Positions 24,429 to 33,842 of a DNA stretch of 64,000 bases are shown one piece after another; the stretch's first letter is position 1; each line of letters begins with the position of its first letter. The translations under genes were made by a program, and so were the position numbers. Location: contig JAFTFO010000010.1 of the NCBI GenBank assembly GCA_017449495.1, positions 1 through 64,000 of the forward strand, in the 5' to 3' direction. Source of the DNA: Prevotella sp. (GTDB lineage Bacteria > Bacteroidota > Bacteroidia > Bacteroidales > Bacteroidaceae). A model generated the notes under the pieces. The model was not told the origin of the DNA. It saw only the letters and a list, made by a program, of their open reading frames with translations, and did no database searches.

Positions 24429-26843
24429 TCAGTTCCCAGAGTGATTCCTTTGGCGGAACTCGTCGAGCTGACGGAAACAATGACGGTCGATGATCTGCTC
24501 GAGATCACGGTCAGGATTGTGGCGGATGATACAATCATGGTCGAAGACCATCAGCTCGCCGTTCTCAGCAGTATAGGGCTGCCAGGCGGGAAGTCCCGAA
24601 ATGTTCGGATTGCCGGTATGGGCAAACTGTGCCCAGACGCTACTCATGGTGTCTGCCAGTTTCAAGTCCTCCGCCGTAGGCTGTGGCAACTCGTTGGGAG
24701 AATGGTGCAACGTGTTGAAACAGAACTTCAGCTCGTGACCGTGTACGGAGCCCTTGTTGACGGGTGAACGCCACGTGAACATATACATATAGAGGTGTGA
24801 GGTAAGAGGTGAGAGTTGAGCGGCAAGAGCGTCGGCAGTGATGAGTGTCTTGGGACGGAACAGCCAGTCGATACTCACAAGGTCCTGAGGCTGATAGTTG
24901 GGATAAGCCTTGGCAAAGGCCTTGACGTATGCATCGGTCTCGTCGCCGAAGGTCTGCCGGAGCTGTTCGAGAGCCTGCTCCTGCGTCATCGGCTGATCAT
25001 ACTGCAGCCGCTGCAACTCATTGAAGGTTGTACCGATCATCACAGGCATCTTGGCAGAGAACTCTGGGAACGACGGTTGGAAAGGTTGCTGCAGTAGCAC
25101 CTCACCATCGGGGGTAGGTCCGAAGCCCCACATCATCGGCGTACCAGGCTTTCGTGTTCCGATGCTGGCAGCCATAGCCCGCTGTCCGGCTTCATAGAGT
25201 TGCTGATAGGGTACGTCCTTAATCTTATCAATATTCTTTTCGCTGATTCCCAGTTCTTTCAGTACGGCCTTCCCCAACTGCTGTGTCATCTCCTGATTGT
25301 TCACATTGAGGATGGTTCCACTCATGATGATAGCCTTATGGAAGAGGCCTTTTGCCTTAGGCATACACATCAGAGTGCCCACCTTGCCACCTCCGCCCGA
25401 CTCGCCGAAGATGGTAACATTGGAGGGATCGCCGCCGAAACGAGTGATATTATCACGAACCCACTCCAGTGCCTGCACCACATCGAGCATACCGACATTG
25501 CCCGACTCCTTGTATCTCTCTGAGACTGCCGACAGATCGAGGAAGCCGAGGATATTCAGACGGTGGTTCACGCTGACGACCACCACATCCTTCTGAGCGA
25601 GTTTCATGCCTGGGTTCCATGCAGAGGTTCCTGAGTCGAAGCCACCACCGTGTAACCATACCATCACAGGCTTCAATTTAGAGGTGAGAGAAGTAGTCCA
25701 GACATTCAGCACACACGAGTTCTTCTCAGACATCTCGGCCTCACTGAGTTGCTGTCCCCATGTCTGCTGCATGGCCTGAGGTCCCCAATGGTCACAGGCT
25801 CTCACGCCCTCCCACTTCTCCACTGGCAACGGTGGCATACACCGTTCCACCTTTGCGTATGGGATGCCGAGATAAGCCATCGAGCCCTCCTGCATGATGC
25901 CGCTCACTTGACCTGACGTCGTGGTGACCACTGGCGCCAGGTCTGGCTTAGGGCCCACGATATCCCTCACTTGCTTCACCAGTGCTTCAGACGGCACTGC
26001 CTCGCCCTCATACGGCATCAGATACCAACGCACCGTCCAAGAGAGCGACTCCTTCGGCTGTAACAGCTGATAGGCGCCCTGACTCTCCAGTTCTATATGG
26101 GCCTTGCCTCTGTTCACATAGACCTGTATCTCTGCCTCATCTGGTGCTGGCTGATCTGAGGTGAGGTCGTCGAACCGCTTTACCAACAGCAATCCCTTTG
26201 CACAATACGCCAGCCATCCCTTTCCGTCAGCGTTCACCTTTCGATTCTCATTCCGCTCGTCGGTCTGATACCAAGCCAGCCCGTGCTGTGCCTTGAAGTC
26301 CATCAGTCCTGCAGGGCAGATACTGTCCACAGGAGCATCGAAGAAGATCAGGCCACCCTCGTTCTGCACACGTGTCACCTCCCAAGGTGCAACCTTTCTC
26401 GGCTGATCGCCCTCATTGGTGATGGTATAAGTGATCACGATCGCTCCACCCTGCTCGTCGGTGGTGAAGGCCTTACCCACCCTGCACTTCAAGCGCTCCG
26501 ACACCTCGCTGGTCATGCGCAGCATCTGACCGTCCTGCTCCACGGCATAGGGTTTCTTGTCGAACTCCTGTACCGGTGGCCAGTTCCACTCTTTCTGTGG
26601 ACTGGTCCAGAACGTGCTGCCGAAGGCCTCCGGCCATCTCAGCTGCGAGAGCATCTCGCGGTCGTCATACTTCAGTGAAAGGATTTTTCCGCCTTTGGCG
26701 GCATCGATTTCCATCGAAACATGTCCACACTTCAGACTGTACTTGCCTGTTGTGTTCTGATCTTCCTGCTGCGTCGTCGCTGCCAACGCAGTCTGTCCTC
26801 CCATGACAAACGCCAGAAGGACTGATGTGAGTAAATGCCTCAT
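24429..26843 (-). CDS. Secreted type B carboxylesterase with N-terminal accessory domain
   Basis: 804 residues. A signal peptide (about 1-21) is followed by a beta-rich domain (35-290; KYSLKCGHVSMEIDAAKGGKI, ITNEGDQPRKVAPWEVTR) resembling sugar-epimerase-like or DUF4380-type folds. A carboxylesterase domain (about 300-790) follows with the oxyanion motif WLHGGGFDSGT and the nucleophile Ser482 in FGESGGGG. Most bacterial PnbA-type esterases are about 500 residues and lack the N-terminal domain. Substrate is unknown; acyl groups on plant polysaccharides are a reasonable guess. Residues near 690 (QLSPLTSHLYMYMF) are coded by low-complexity DNA (24790-24825) of the micro-insertion type. Monocistronic. 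Confidence 0.85.
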   Translation of the reverse strand: MRHLLTSVLLAFVMGGQTALAATTQQEDQNTTGKYSLKCGHVSMEIDAAKGGKILSLKYDDREMLSQLRWPEAFGSTFWTSPQKEWNWPPVQEFDKKPYAVEQDGQMLRMTSEVSERLKCRVGKAFTTDEQGGAIVITYTITNEGDQPRKVAPWEVTRVQNEGGLIFFDAPVDSICPAGLMDFKAQHGLAWYQTDERNENRKVNADGKGWLAYCAKGLLLVKRFDDLTSDQPAPDEAEIQVYVNRGKAHIELESQGAYQLLQPKESLSWTVRWYLMPYEGEAVPSEALVKQVRDIVGPKPDLAPVVTTTSGQVSGIMQEGSMAYLGIPYAKVERCMPPLPVEKWEGVRACDHWGPQAMQQTWGQQLSEAEMSEKNSCVLNVWTTSLTSKLKPVMVWLHGGGFDSGTSAWNPGMKLAQKDVVVVSVNHRLNILGFLDLSAVSERYKESGNVGMLDVVQALEWVRDNITRFGGDPSNVTIFGESGGGGKVGTLMCMPKAKGLFHKAIIMSGTILNVNNQEMTQQLGKAVLKELGISEKNIDKIKDVPYQQLYEAGQRAMAASIGTRKPGTPMMWGFGPTPDGEVLLQQPFQPSFPEFSAKMPVMIGTTFNELQRLQYDQPMTQEQALEQLRQTFGDETDAYVKAFAKAYPNYQPQDLVSIDWLFRPKTLITADALAAQLSPLTSHLYMYMFTWRSPVNKGSVHGHELKFCFNTLHHSPNELPQPTAEDLKLADTMSSVWAQFAHTGNPNISGLPAWQPYTAENGELMVFDHDCIIRHNPDRDLEQIIDRHCFRQLDEFRQRNHSGN

Positions 26844-26954
26844 AAAAGAATCATGCTTTTTAGTTGATAATTATCTGTATAATTATAATACGCTCGAGCC
26901 CTTATAAAGTAAAAGCATCACATCCTGAATTTAAAAAACATTAACGTACAACAG

Positions 26955-26985
26955 ACAAAAAATGGCTCGCATGAATGCGAGCCAT
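26955..26985 (-). terminator. Intrinsic terminator after the Hsp20 gene
   Basis: ATGGCTCGCAT (26962-26972) and ATGCGAGCCAT (26975-26985) form an 11-bp palindrome; on the minus strand it is followed by a run of six T. It ends the small heat-shock gene. Confidence 0.8.
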
Positions 26986-27022
26986 CACTTTTGCGGTTAA
27001 TCTTCGTCATCAGCACACCGTA

Positions 27023-27448
27023 CTATGCGATATCGATCTGGCGGGATACCTTGACCTTCTCTTCAATGATCTTGGGGAGTTCGACGGTCAGAACACCGTT
27101 GTCGACGTGGGCCGAGATGTCTTCCTTCTTCACATCGTCGGGCAGGATCAGCGTCTGCTCAAACTTTGAGTAAGAGAACTCACGGCGCAGATAGCGGGTG
27201 TTCTTGTCCTCATCCTTCTTCTCAGTCTTGCTCTCCATCTTGACAACGAGGTTGCCCTCATCGTTGATGTGTACATTGAAATCCTCCTTCTTCATGCCCG
27301 GTGCGGCGAGTTCTACGATGTAAGCCTTGTCGCTTTCTTTCACATTGATAGCAGGTGCAGTGCAATTGGTCTTTGGCAAGAACTCTGTGTTAAAGAGATC
27401 GTTGAACACTGCGGGAATCCAGTTGTTTGTTCTCATCATTGGCATCAT
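27023..27448 (-). CDS. Small heat shock protein, Hsp20/alpha-crystallin family
   Basis: 141 residues. An alpha-crystallin domain (about 38-135) shows VELAAPGMKKEDFNVHI, NTRYLRREFSYSKFEQTLILPDDV and the closing block VDNGVLTVELPK. The short N-terminal MMPMMRTNNWIPAVFNDLF is typical of Bacteroidota members. An ATP-independent holdase in the cytoplasm. A minus-strand -7-like box TACCTTTG lies at 27524-27531, giving a leader of about 70 nt. Confidence 0.95.
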   Translation of the reverse strand: MMPMMRTNNWIPAVFNDLFNTEFLPKTNCTAPAINVKESDKAYIVELAAPGMKKEDFNVHINDEGNLVVKMESKTEKKDEDKNTRYLRREFSYSKFEQTLILPDDVKKEDISAHVDNGVLTVELPKIIEEKVKVSRQIDIA

Positions 27449-27596
27449 AATTTTTACCTCCTAATTATATTTTTAAAGTGTTACTATATTAAAGTTTTTT
27501 GGCCAACGATTAAATCGCGGTCACAAAGGTATTGGCAAATAGGATGCCATACATGTCAAGGAAGGGGAAAGGAGGGAGGGAAGAAGAGAAAGGATG

Positions 27597-30500
27597 TCAA
27601 GTTGACATAATTTCACGACAGATTGTCAGCGCGTTACCTACTGAGGATACGTCTGCAATGATGACGGAGTGCTTGCCAGCAGTCTCATGGAAGTTGCATT
27701 GACGCGGATGGCGCCCCACGTAATCGAGGATGCGGCCAAAAGCCTCGCTCTGGAAATAAGGACTATTGGGATTGCTCACAAAATAGAGGTACATCCTGGA
27801 CTGTTTGAGGAGTATCTTCTCGATACCGAGCTGCCGACCACAGACACGTAGCGGCACGACGCTGATAAGTTCTTCGGCAACGTTTGGAATGGGGCCGAAG
27901 CGGTCAGTAAGACGACTCCGGTAGGCGTTAAGGTCGTCAACAAGATGTTGGCTGGCTGCGAGATTGTCGAGTTCGCGATAGAGCAGCATGCGCTCTGAGT
28001 CGCTGGGCACATACTGATCGGGGAAGTACATCTCGATGTCTGACTCCAGGGTACAGTCGTCGACGAACGAGACCTCCCCCAATTCCTCCAGTGGAAGGGA
28101 TTGCCTGCGTGCAGCAGACCCCGGCAGACCCTCCTCCCCTTCGGAGAGGTCGGGAGGGGTCTCATTTCTCAACTCCGCCATCGCCTGGTTCAGGATCTTC
28201 TGGTAAGTCTCGTAGCCGAGATCGGAGATAAAGCCAGACTGCTCCGCCCCAAGAAGGTTACCTGCTCCACGGATGTCAAGGTCCTGCATCGCAATGTTAA
28301 TGCCCGACCCCAGATCGGAGAAGTTCTCGAGGGCTTCGAGCCTCCGGCGTGACTCTGGGTTAATGGCTGCGAGGGGAGGTGCGAGCAGATAGCAGAAGGC
28401 CTTACGGTTACCACGTCCCACACGTCCTCGCATCTGATGGAGATCAGAAAGTCCGAAGTTATGGGCACCATTGATGATGATCGTGTTAGCGTTAGGAATG
28501 TCTATGCCATTTTCGACGATGGTCGTAGAGAGCAGCACATCATAGTCATAGTTCGAGAAGTCGAGGACGATCTGTTCCAGCTCATCCGGCTTCATCTGTC
28601 CGTGTCCGATAGCGATACGTGCATCGGGGATGTGCTTATGGATCATCTCTGCGATATGGGTGAGGTCGCTGATGCGGTTGTTGACGAAGTAAACCTGTCC
28701 GTTGCGCGACATCTCGAAGTTGATGGCATCGGCGATGATCTCTGCACCAAAAGTGTGTATCTCCGTCTGGATAGGATAACGGTTGGGAGGCGGTGTCTGG
28801 ATGACGCTGAGGTCACGGGCACCGACCAGTGAGAACTGGAGAGTACGTGGTATGGGCGTAGCAGACATGGTGAGGGTATCGACATTCGATTTCATCTGAC
28901 GCAGTTTCTCCTTCGTGGAAACACCGAACTTCTGTTCCTCGTCGATGATCAGCAAGCCCAGGTCCTTAAACTTCACAGATTTCCCGATCAGCTTATGTGT
29001 ACCTATTATAATATCTATCTTACCATCCGCCAAGTCCTTCAACAGAGCCGACGTCTGCTTGGATGAGCGGGCACGGGTCAGATAATCCACCCTGACAGGC
29101 ATATCCTTGAGGCGCGAGGAGAAGGTACGATAATGCTGGTAGGCCAGCACTGTCGTGGGCACGAGTACTGCCACCTGCTTACTATCGGCTGCCGCCTTGA
29201 AAGCAGCGCGCACGGCAACCTCTGTCTTTCCGAATCCCACATCACCGCAGACAAGGCGATCCATAGGACGGGCACGTTCCATGTCGGCCTTGACATCCTG
29301 TGTAGCTTTGAGCTGGTCTGGCGTATCCTCATAGAGGAAACTGGCCTCGAGTTCCTGCTGCAGATAAGAGTCGGCACTGAAGGCAAAGCCTTTCTCACGA
29401 CGGCGCTTGGCGTAGAGTTTGATCAGGTCGCGGGCAATATCCTTGATATGTTTCTTCGTACGTTCCTTGATACGTTCCCACTGGCCAGTACCGAGGGATG
29501 AGAGACGAGGCGGCTCACCATTATCCTGCGACTTGTATTTCGATACTTTATATAAAGAATGTATGGATACGTAGATGCTATCACCATTCTGATAGATGAT
29601 CTTGATCATCTCCTGATAGCCGTCACCTTGAGGCATCCTCACCAACCCACCGAACTTACCCACGCCATGATCGACATGCACGACGAAGTCGCCCACCTCA
29701 AACTGTTGGATCTCCTTCAGTGTCAGCGCCATCTTACCACTACGGGCCTTGTCGCTCTTGAGGTTATACTTATGGAAGCGATCAAATATCTGATGGTCGG
29801 TGAATACACAGATGCGGAGGTCGTTGTCGACAAAGCCCTCATGCAGTGTCTTGTCGACGGGGGTGAACACCACCTCTTCCGACTTCTCTGCAAAGATATC
29901 CTTCAGACGCTCATTCTGTTTCTGACTGTCTGCAAGGATATAAATACGATACCCCTGACTGAGGAAGTCGGCAAAGGACTGTGTAAGCAGGTCGAAGTTC
30001 TTATGGAAAAGTGGCTGCATGGCGGTATTGAAGTTCAATGCCACCAGAGAGGCATGAGAGGCTGATGGTCGATGACCGAACTCAATCCGGCGAAGAGCCT
30101 TGGCGCCATCCATGAACTGGGCTCCCGTTATCAGCTGCAGTTCTTTACGCATCTGACGCTCTATCTCCTGCTGTTCCATCTCTGTGGCGGTCTCAAGTTG
30201 TTCGCGCTTGGCCTGAGCAGAGAAGCCATCCTGATAGACGCGGTCAATGGTGTCGCGGACATAGAGAAAATCTTTTGTCACGAGCAGCACGTCATCAGGT
30301 ACGAAGGAGAGGAAAGGCACCTTGCTGTCAGCCGTCACGGTGAGCTCCGGCACAATCTCCACATGATCACGCTGTTCCTTGGAGAGCTGGTTCTCCACCT
30401 CGAAAGTACGGATAGAGTCGATATCGTCGCCAAAGAAGTCGATGCGATAGGGATATTCGCAACTGAAGGAGTAGACATCGAGGATGGAGCCACGCAGGGC

Positions 30501-31043
30501 AAACTGCCCAGGCTCATAGACATAGTCTACCTCATGGAATCCAAACTCACGGAGGGTGTTCTCAATATCTGACACCGCGATGGTCTGATCCTTCGAGAGA
30601 ACCAGTGTGCGCGACTCGAGGTTCTGCTGGGAGACAACAAGCTCAGCGAGGGCATCTGGGTAGGTGACAATATAGAGGTGAGGAGTGAGGGCGGAGTGAG
30701 AGGTAAGCCTTGCGAGCACCTCCGTTCTCAGGATCTCACTGGCAGGGTCGCGCTGGGCATACTTCACAGCACGACGGTAGCTGGAAGGGAAGAAGAGTAC
30801 ATCATGGGTTCCCATCATCTGTGACAGGTCATGGTAGAAATAGCCGGCCTCCTCCGCATCCTGTAGCACGAAGAGCATACGGCGAGGACACTTTTTGACG
30901 AGACTGGCAAAGAGCATCGGCGCCGAAGAGCCCAACAAGCCCTCCAGGAAAATCGTCTTGACCGAAGATTTCCCCAACTCATTCGCCAGTGCCGATAGCT
31001 GCGGCAGACGGGCATATTGTTGCACTAACTCCTGTATGTTCAT
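27597..31043 (-). CDS. mfd: Transcription-repair coupling factor Mfd
   Basis: 1148 residues, normal length. It removes stalled RNA polymerase and recruits UvrA. Domains in order: UvrB-like module (about 1-330), RNA-polymerase-interacting CarD-like domain (FEVGDFVVHVDHGVGKF, about 455), SF2 helicase motor with P-loop GDVGFGKTEVA (about 600), IIDEEQKFG, SATPIPRTLQFS and GRVGRGNRKAF, then the TRCF C-terminal domain. Two segments look inserted: RLTSHSALTPHLYIV near residue 117, and NETPPDLSEGEEGLPG near residue 960, coded by a 30-bp element also present in pyrC. The frame is intact. Confidence 0.96.
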   Translation of the reverse strand: MNIQELVQQYARLPQLSALANELGKSSVKTIFLEGLLGSSAPMLFASLVKKCPRRMLFVLQDAEEAGYFYHDLSQMMGTHDVLFFPSSYRRAVKYAQRDPASEILRTEVLARLTSHSALTPHLYIVTYPDALAELVVSQQNLESRTLVLSKDQTIAVSDIENTLREFGFHEVDYVYEPGQFALRGSILDVYSFSCEYPYRIDFFGDDIDSIRTFEVENQLSKEQRDHVEIVPELTVTADSKVPFLSFVPDDVLLVTKDFLYVRDTIDRVYQDGFSAQAKREQLETATEMEQQEIERQMRKELQLITGAQFMDGAKALRRIEFGHRPSASHASLVALNFNTAMQPLFHKNFDLLTQSFADFLSQGYRIYILADSQKQNERLKDIFAEKSEEVVFTPVDKTLHEGFVDNDLRICVFTDHQIFDRFHKYNLKSDKARSGKMALTLKEIQQFEVGDFVVHVDHGVGKFGGLVRMPQGDGYQEMIKIIYQNGDSIYVSIHSLYKVSKYKSQDNGEPPRLSSLGTGQWERIKERTKKHIKDIARDLIKLYAKRRREKGFAFSADSYLQQELEASFLYEDTPDQLKATQDVKADMERARPMDRLVCGDVGFGKTEVAVRAAFKAAADSKQVAVLVPTTVLAYQHYRTFSSRLKDMPVRVDYLTRARSSKQTSALLKDLADGKIDIIIGTHKLIGKSVKFKDLGLLIIDEEQKFGVSTKEKLRQMKSNVDTLTMSATPIPRTLQFSLVGARDLSVIQTPPPNRYPIQTEIHTFGAEIIADAINFEMSRNGQVYFVNNRISDLTHIAEMIHKHIPDARIAIGHGQMKPDELEQIVLDFSNYDYDVLLSTTIVENGIDIPNANTIIINGAHNFGLSDLHQMRGRVGRGNRKAFCYLLAPPLAAINPESRRRLEALENFSDLGSGINIAMQDLDIRGAGNLLGAEQSGFISDLGYETYQKILNQAMAELRNETPPDLSEGEEGLPGSAARRQSLPLEELGEVSFVDDCTLESDIEMYFPDQYVPSDSERMLLYRELDNLAASQHLVDDLNAYRSRLTDRFGPIPNVAEELISVVPLRVCGRQLGIEKILLKQSRMYLYFVSNPNSPYFQSEAFGRILDYVGRHPRQCNFHETAGKHSVIIADVSSVGNALTICREIMST
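28134..28163. repeat. 30-bp palindromic micro-element inside mfd
   Basis: CTCCCCTTCGGAGAGG followed by a GGGAGGGGTCTC block matches the element at 40621-40650 in pyrC at 24 of 30 bases. In mfd it is read as ETPPDLSEGE; in pyrC the same DNA is read in another frame. This marks it as an inserted sequence, not shared protein ancestry. Confidence 0.7.
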
Positions 31044-31057
31044 CGCGAATTGCGTGC

Positions 31058-31065
31058 AAAATTAA
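31058..31065 (-). promoter_or_regulatory. -7 box of mfd
   Basis: Minus-strand TAATTTTG, matching TAnnTTTG, 15 nt before the mfd ATG at 31043; the leader must be very short. Confidence 0.55.
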
Positions 31066-31106
31066 AAAAAAATCCACAGATTACACAGATTATCTCAGAT
31101 TTTTAT

Positions 31107-31114
31107 TAATTTTG
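31107..31114 (+). promoter_or_regulatory. -7 box of the glycosyltransferase-plsC operon
   Basis: TAATTTTG matches TAnnTTTG. The predicted transcription start is near 31121, so the GTG at 31126 is an unlikely start and ATG at 31132 is preferred. Confidence 0.55.
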
Positions 31115-31131
31115 CAGCGTAATTCGTGAAT

Positions 31132-31884
31132 ATGATGCACCAAAGCGACAGTATTGTCATCATCCCAACGTATAACGAGAAGGAGAATATCGAGAAGATC
31201 ATCCGCACGGTATTCGCCTTGGAAAAGTGTTTCCACATTCTCGTGATCGACGACGGCTCGCCCGATGGGACGGCAGCCATCGTCAGGGGACTGATGGCGA
31301 TGGAGTTCGGCGACCGTCTGTATATCATCGAACGCAGCGGGAAGTTAGGTCTGGGGACAGCCTATATCACGGGCTTCAAGTGGGCGTTGGAACACGATTA
31401 CGCATACATCTTCGAGATGGACGCAGACTTCAGCCACGATCCGAAGGACCTGCCACGCCTGTATGCCGCTTGTCATGACAAGGGCTACGATGTCTCTATC
31501 GGCAGTCGATACGTGAGTGGTGTGAATGTTGTGAACTGGCCTGTCGGACGCGTACTGATGAGCTATTTCGCCTCGAAGTACGTCAGGATTGTGACAGGCT
31601 TTAAGGTACACGACACGACGGCAGGTTTCGTATGCTATAAGCGTCGGGTGTTACAGACCATCGAACTCGATAAGATTCGCTTCAAGGGCTATGCCTTCCA
31701 GATTGAGATGAAGTACACAGCCCATAAGATCGGCTTTAAGATCAAAGAGGTGAGCGTGATCTTCGTGAACCGCAAGGAGGGTGTCAGCAAGATGTCTGGC
31801 GGCATCTTCGGCGAGGCGTTCTTCGGCGTGATGAAGCTCAGGTGGGATGGCTGGACAAGGAAGTACCCGAGAATTGAGAGTTGA
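31132..31884 (+). CDS. Polyprenol-phosphate glycosyltransferase (dolichol-P-mannose synthase-like)
   Basis: 250 residues. GT2 fold with VIIPTYNEKENIEKII, LVIDDGSPDGTA, the metal motif EMDADFSHDP and GSRYVSGV, all typical of DPM1-like enzymes that move a sugar from a nucleotide donor to a polyprenyl phosphate at the cytoplasmic face. There is no C-terminal membrane domain, so this is the soluble DPM1-type form. The lipid-linked sugar could feed protein O-glycosylation or envelope glycans. First of three tightly packed genes. The end of the gene (GAATTGAGAGTTGAG) is low-complexity DNA. Confidence 0.9.
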   Translation: MMHQSDSIVIIPTYNEKENIEKIIRTVFALEKCFHILVIDDGSPDGTAAIVRGLMAMEFGDRLYIIERSGKLGLGTAYITGFKWALEHDYAYIFEMDADFSHDPKDLPRLYAACHDKGYDVSIGSRYVSGVNVVNWPVGRVLMSYFASKYVRIVTGFKVHDTTAGFVCYKRRVLQTIELDKIRFKGYAFQIEMKYTAHKIGFKIKEVSVIFVNRKEGVSKMSGGIFGEAFFGVMKLRWDGWTRKYPRIES

Positions 31885-31889
31885 GAATT

Positions 31890-32654
31890 ATGATGACTCT
31901 GTTATACAGAATATATCAGATAGTTGTCGGCATCCCCGTGGTGGTAATTACCACCATCATCACAGCTATTGAGGTGGGCATCGGCACGGCCATTGGCAAT
32001 GGTCACTTCTGGGGATATTATCCAGGACGATGGTGGGCAAAGATTATCCTCTGGGCCCTACTGATTCCTGTAAAGGTTGAGGGGCATGAGCATCTGGAGA
32101 AAGGCCGTAGCTACGTGTTCGTGGCAAACCATCAGGGCATCTTCGACATCTTCGTGATCTACGGCTATCTCGGACGAAACTTCAAATGGATGATGAAACA
32201 CCAGTTGGGACGCATCCCTTTCATCGGCTACGCCTGCCGCAAGTCGCACCAGATATTCGTTGACAAGAGTGGTCCAAAGAAGATCAAGAAGACCTACGAT
32301 ACAGCCCGGGAGATTCTGCAGGAGGGCTACAGTGTGACGGTATTCCCAGAGGGGGCCCGCTCGTTCACTGGTCACATGGGCGTGTTTCGCAAAGGTGCCT
32401 TCGCCTTGGCTGACGAGTTGCAGCTATCCGTCGTACCGCTGACCATCAACGGCTCCTTCGACATCCTGCCCCGCACAAAAGGATTCATCAACCTCATCAA
32501 CTGGCATCCGCTCCGCCTGACCATCCATGAGCCCATCCACCCCGTCGGCAAGGGACCGGAGAATGTGGAGGCATCCCGTCAGCAGGCATACGACACGATC
32601 ATGGGCGGTCTCGTCGAGGAATACCAAGGATACGTAGAGAACCCAGACCAATGA
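31890..32654 (+). CDS. plsC: 1-acyl-sn-glycerol-3-phosphate acyltransferase
   Basis: 254 residues. Adds the second acyl chain to lysophosphatidic acid in phospholipid synthesis, at the inner membrane. An N-terminal hydrophobic region (about 1-55) is followed by the acyltransferase motifs NHQGIFD (catalytic His-Asp), FPEGARS and VVPLTING. ATG at 31890 is preferred over the upstream TTG. It starts 5 nt after the glycosyltransferase stop and overlaps the next gene by 4 nt. Confidence 0.93.
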   Translation: MMTLLYRIYQIVVGIPVVVITTIITAIEVGIGTAIGNGHFWGYYPGRWWAKIILWALLIPVKVEGHEHLEKGRSYVFVANHQGIFDIFVIYGYLGRNFKWMMKHQLGRIPFIGYACRKSHQIFVDKSGPKKIKKTYDTAREILQEGYSVTVFPEGARSFTGHMGVFRKGAFALADELQLSVVPLTINGSFDILPRTKGFINLINWHPLRLTIHEPIHPVGKGPENVEASRQQAYDTIMGGLVEEYQGYVENPDQ

Positions 32655-33823
32655 TAGCCAGAGCGCCATATTTGTTTTTGTTGCTGATACTGATTCCTGA
32701 CCTGTATCTCGATCTGCATTATTGGCGTCACAAGTTTCAGGGCGGACAGCGGTTGCTGCGATGGTTTCCTTCCATCATATTGGTGGCATACACCATCAAA
32801 CTGACCTACGAGAAGGACTTTATCCCAGACAACCCCACCTTATTATATATATATCTGTTGCTGCTCGGACTGATTGCCGTGCCTAAGGTCGTTTTCATGC
32901 TATGTTCTATCTTAGGATTAGGATTCTGTAAGCTCCAGAAAAGAGAACACCCGGCAAACTATGGCAACCTGGTGGGACTTCTCTGCGTACCCGTCATCTG
33001 GTATATAGTGCTCTACGGCTCGTTTATCGGCTTCAACAAGTTAGAGGTGAACCACAAGACTTACACCTCGGCTGACCTACCCAAAGCCTTCGACGGTTAT
33101 AAGATCGTACTCTTCTCTGATGCCCATGTAGGGTCCTATACAAACCGTAATCAGTATGTCTTGCAACGGGCAGTCGACAGCATCAATGCCCAACGGCCAG
33201 ACATGATTGTCTTCATTGGTGACATACAGAACACTGAGCCTCAGGAGATCTATCCCCACATGGATATACTAAGTACGTTGAAAGCCAAGGATGGAGTATT
33301 CTCCGTGCTCGGCAATCACGACTATGGTGACTACATCCGCGGCAACACTGCCAGGAAGGTGGCGAACTGCCGTGAGACCATGAGCTTAGAGCGACAGATG
33401 GGGTGGACGCTACTATTGAACGAGCATCGTTACATTGATCGTGGAAAGTCCAGCATCGTCATTGCAGGTATGGAGAACGATGGCGACGGCATCAGGTTCC
33501 CTCAGAAAGGCAATATCAAGAAAGCTCTCCCCTTTGTTTCCACTCCTAAGTTTATCATTATGCTTGAGCACGACCCATCCTCCTGGCGTCGTAAGATCAT
33601 CCCCGATGGCCGCGCCCAGCTCACCCTCAGCGGACACACCCACAAGATGCAGTTCTCCATCTTCGGCTGGTGTCCGATGTCGCTCTTAGGCAGGGAATTC
33701 AACGACTGGTATACCGAAGGAAACCAGTCTCTCTTCGTTACTGCCGGCCTCGGTGGACTCATCCCCTTCCGTTTCGGTTCCACAGGCGAGATCGTCGTCC
33801 TTACCCTCCGCAGTGGGAATTAG
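32651..33823 (+). CDS. Membrane-bound metallophosphoesterase
   Basis: 390 residues. Four hydrophobic segments in the first 150 residues, then a calcineurin-like phosphoesterase domain (about 150-385): LFSDAHVGSY, IVFIGDIQNTEP, VLGNHDYGDY, LEHDP and LSGHTHKMQ, which together supply the two-metal site. YkuE/LpxG-like enzymes of this build cleave lipid or nucleotide pyrophosphate bonds. Operon position after plsC suggests lipid metabolism, but the substrate is not known. Its ATG overlaps the plsC stop (ATGA). Confidence 0.88.
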   Translation: MIARAPYLFLLLILIPDLYLDLHYWRHKFQGGQRLLRWFPSIILVAYTIKLTYEKDFIPDNPTLLYIYLLLLGLIAVPKVVFMLCSILGLGFCKLQKREHPANYGNLVGLLCVPVIWYIVLYGSFIGFNKLEVNHKTYTSADLPKAFDGYKIVLFSDAHVGSYTNRNQYVLQRAVDSINAQRPDMIVFIGDIQNTEPQEIYPHMDILSTLKAKDGVFSVLGNHDYGDYIRGNTARKVANCRETMSLERQMGWTLLLNEHRYIDRGKSSIVIAGMENDGDGIRFPQKGNIKKALPFVSTPKFIIMLEHDPSSWRRKIIPDGRAQLTLSGHTHKMQFSIFGWCPMSLLGREFNDWYTEGNQSLFVTAGLGGLIPFRFGSTGEIVVLTLRSGN

Positions 33824-33842
33824 AAGCCGCTTATCCCATCGA

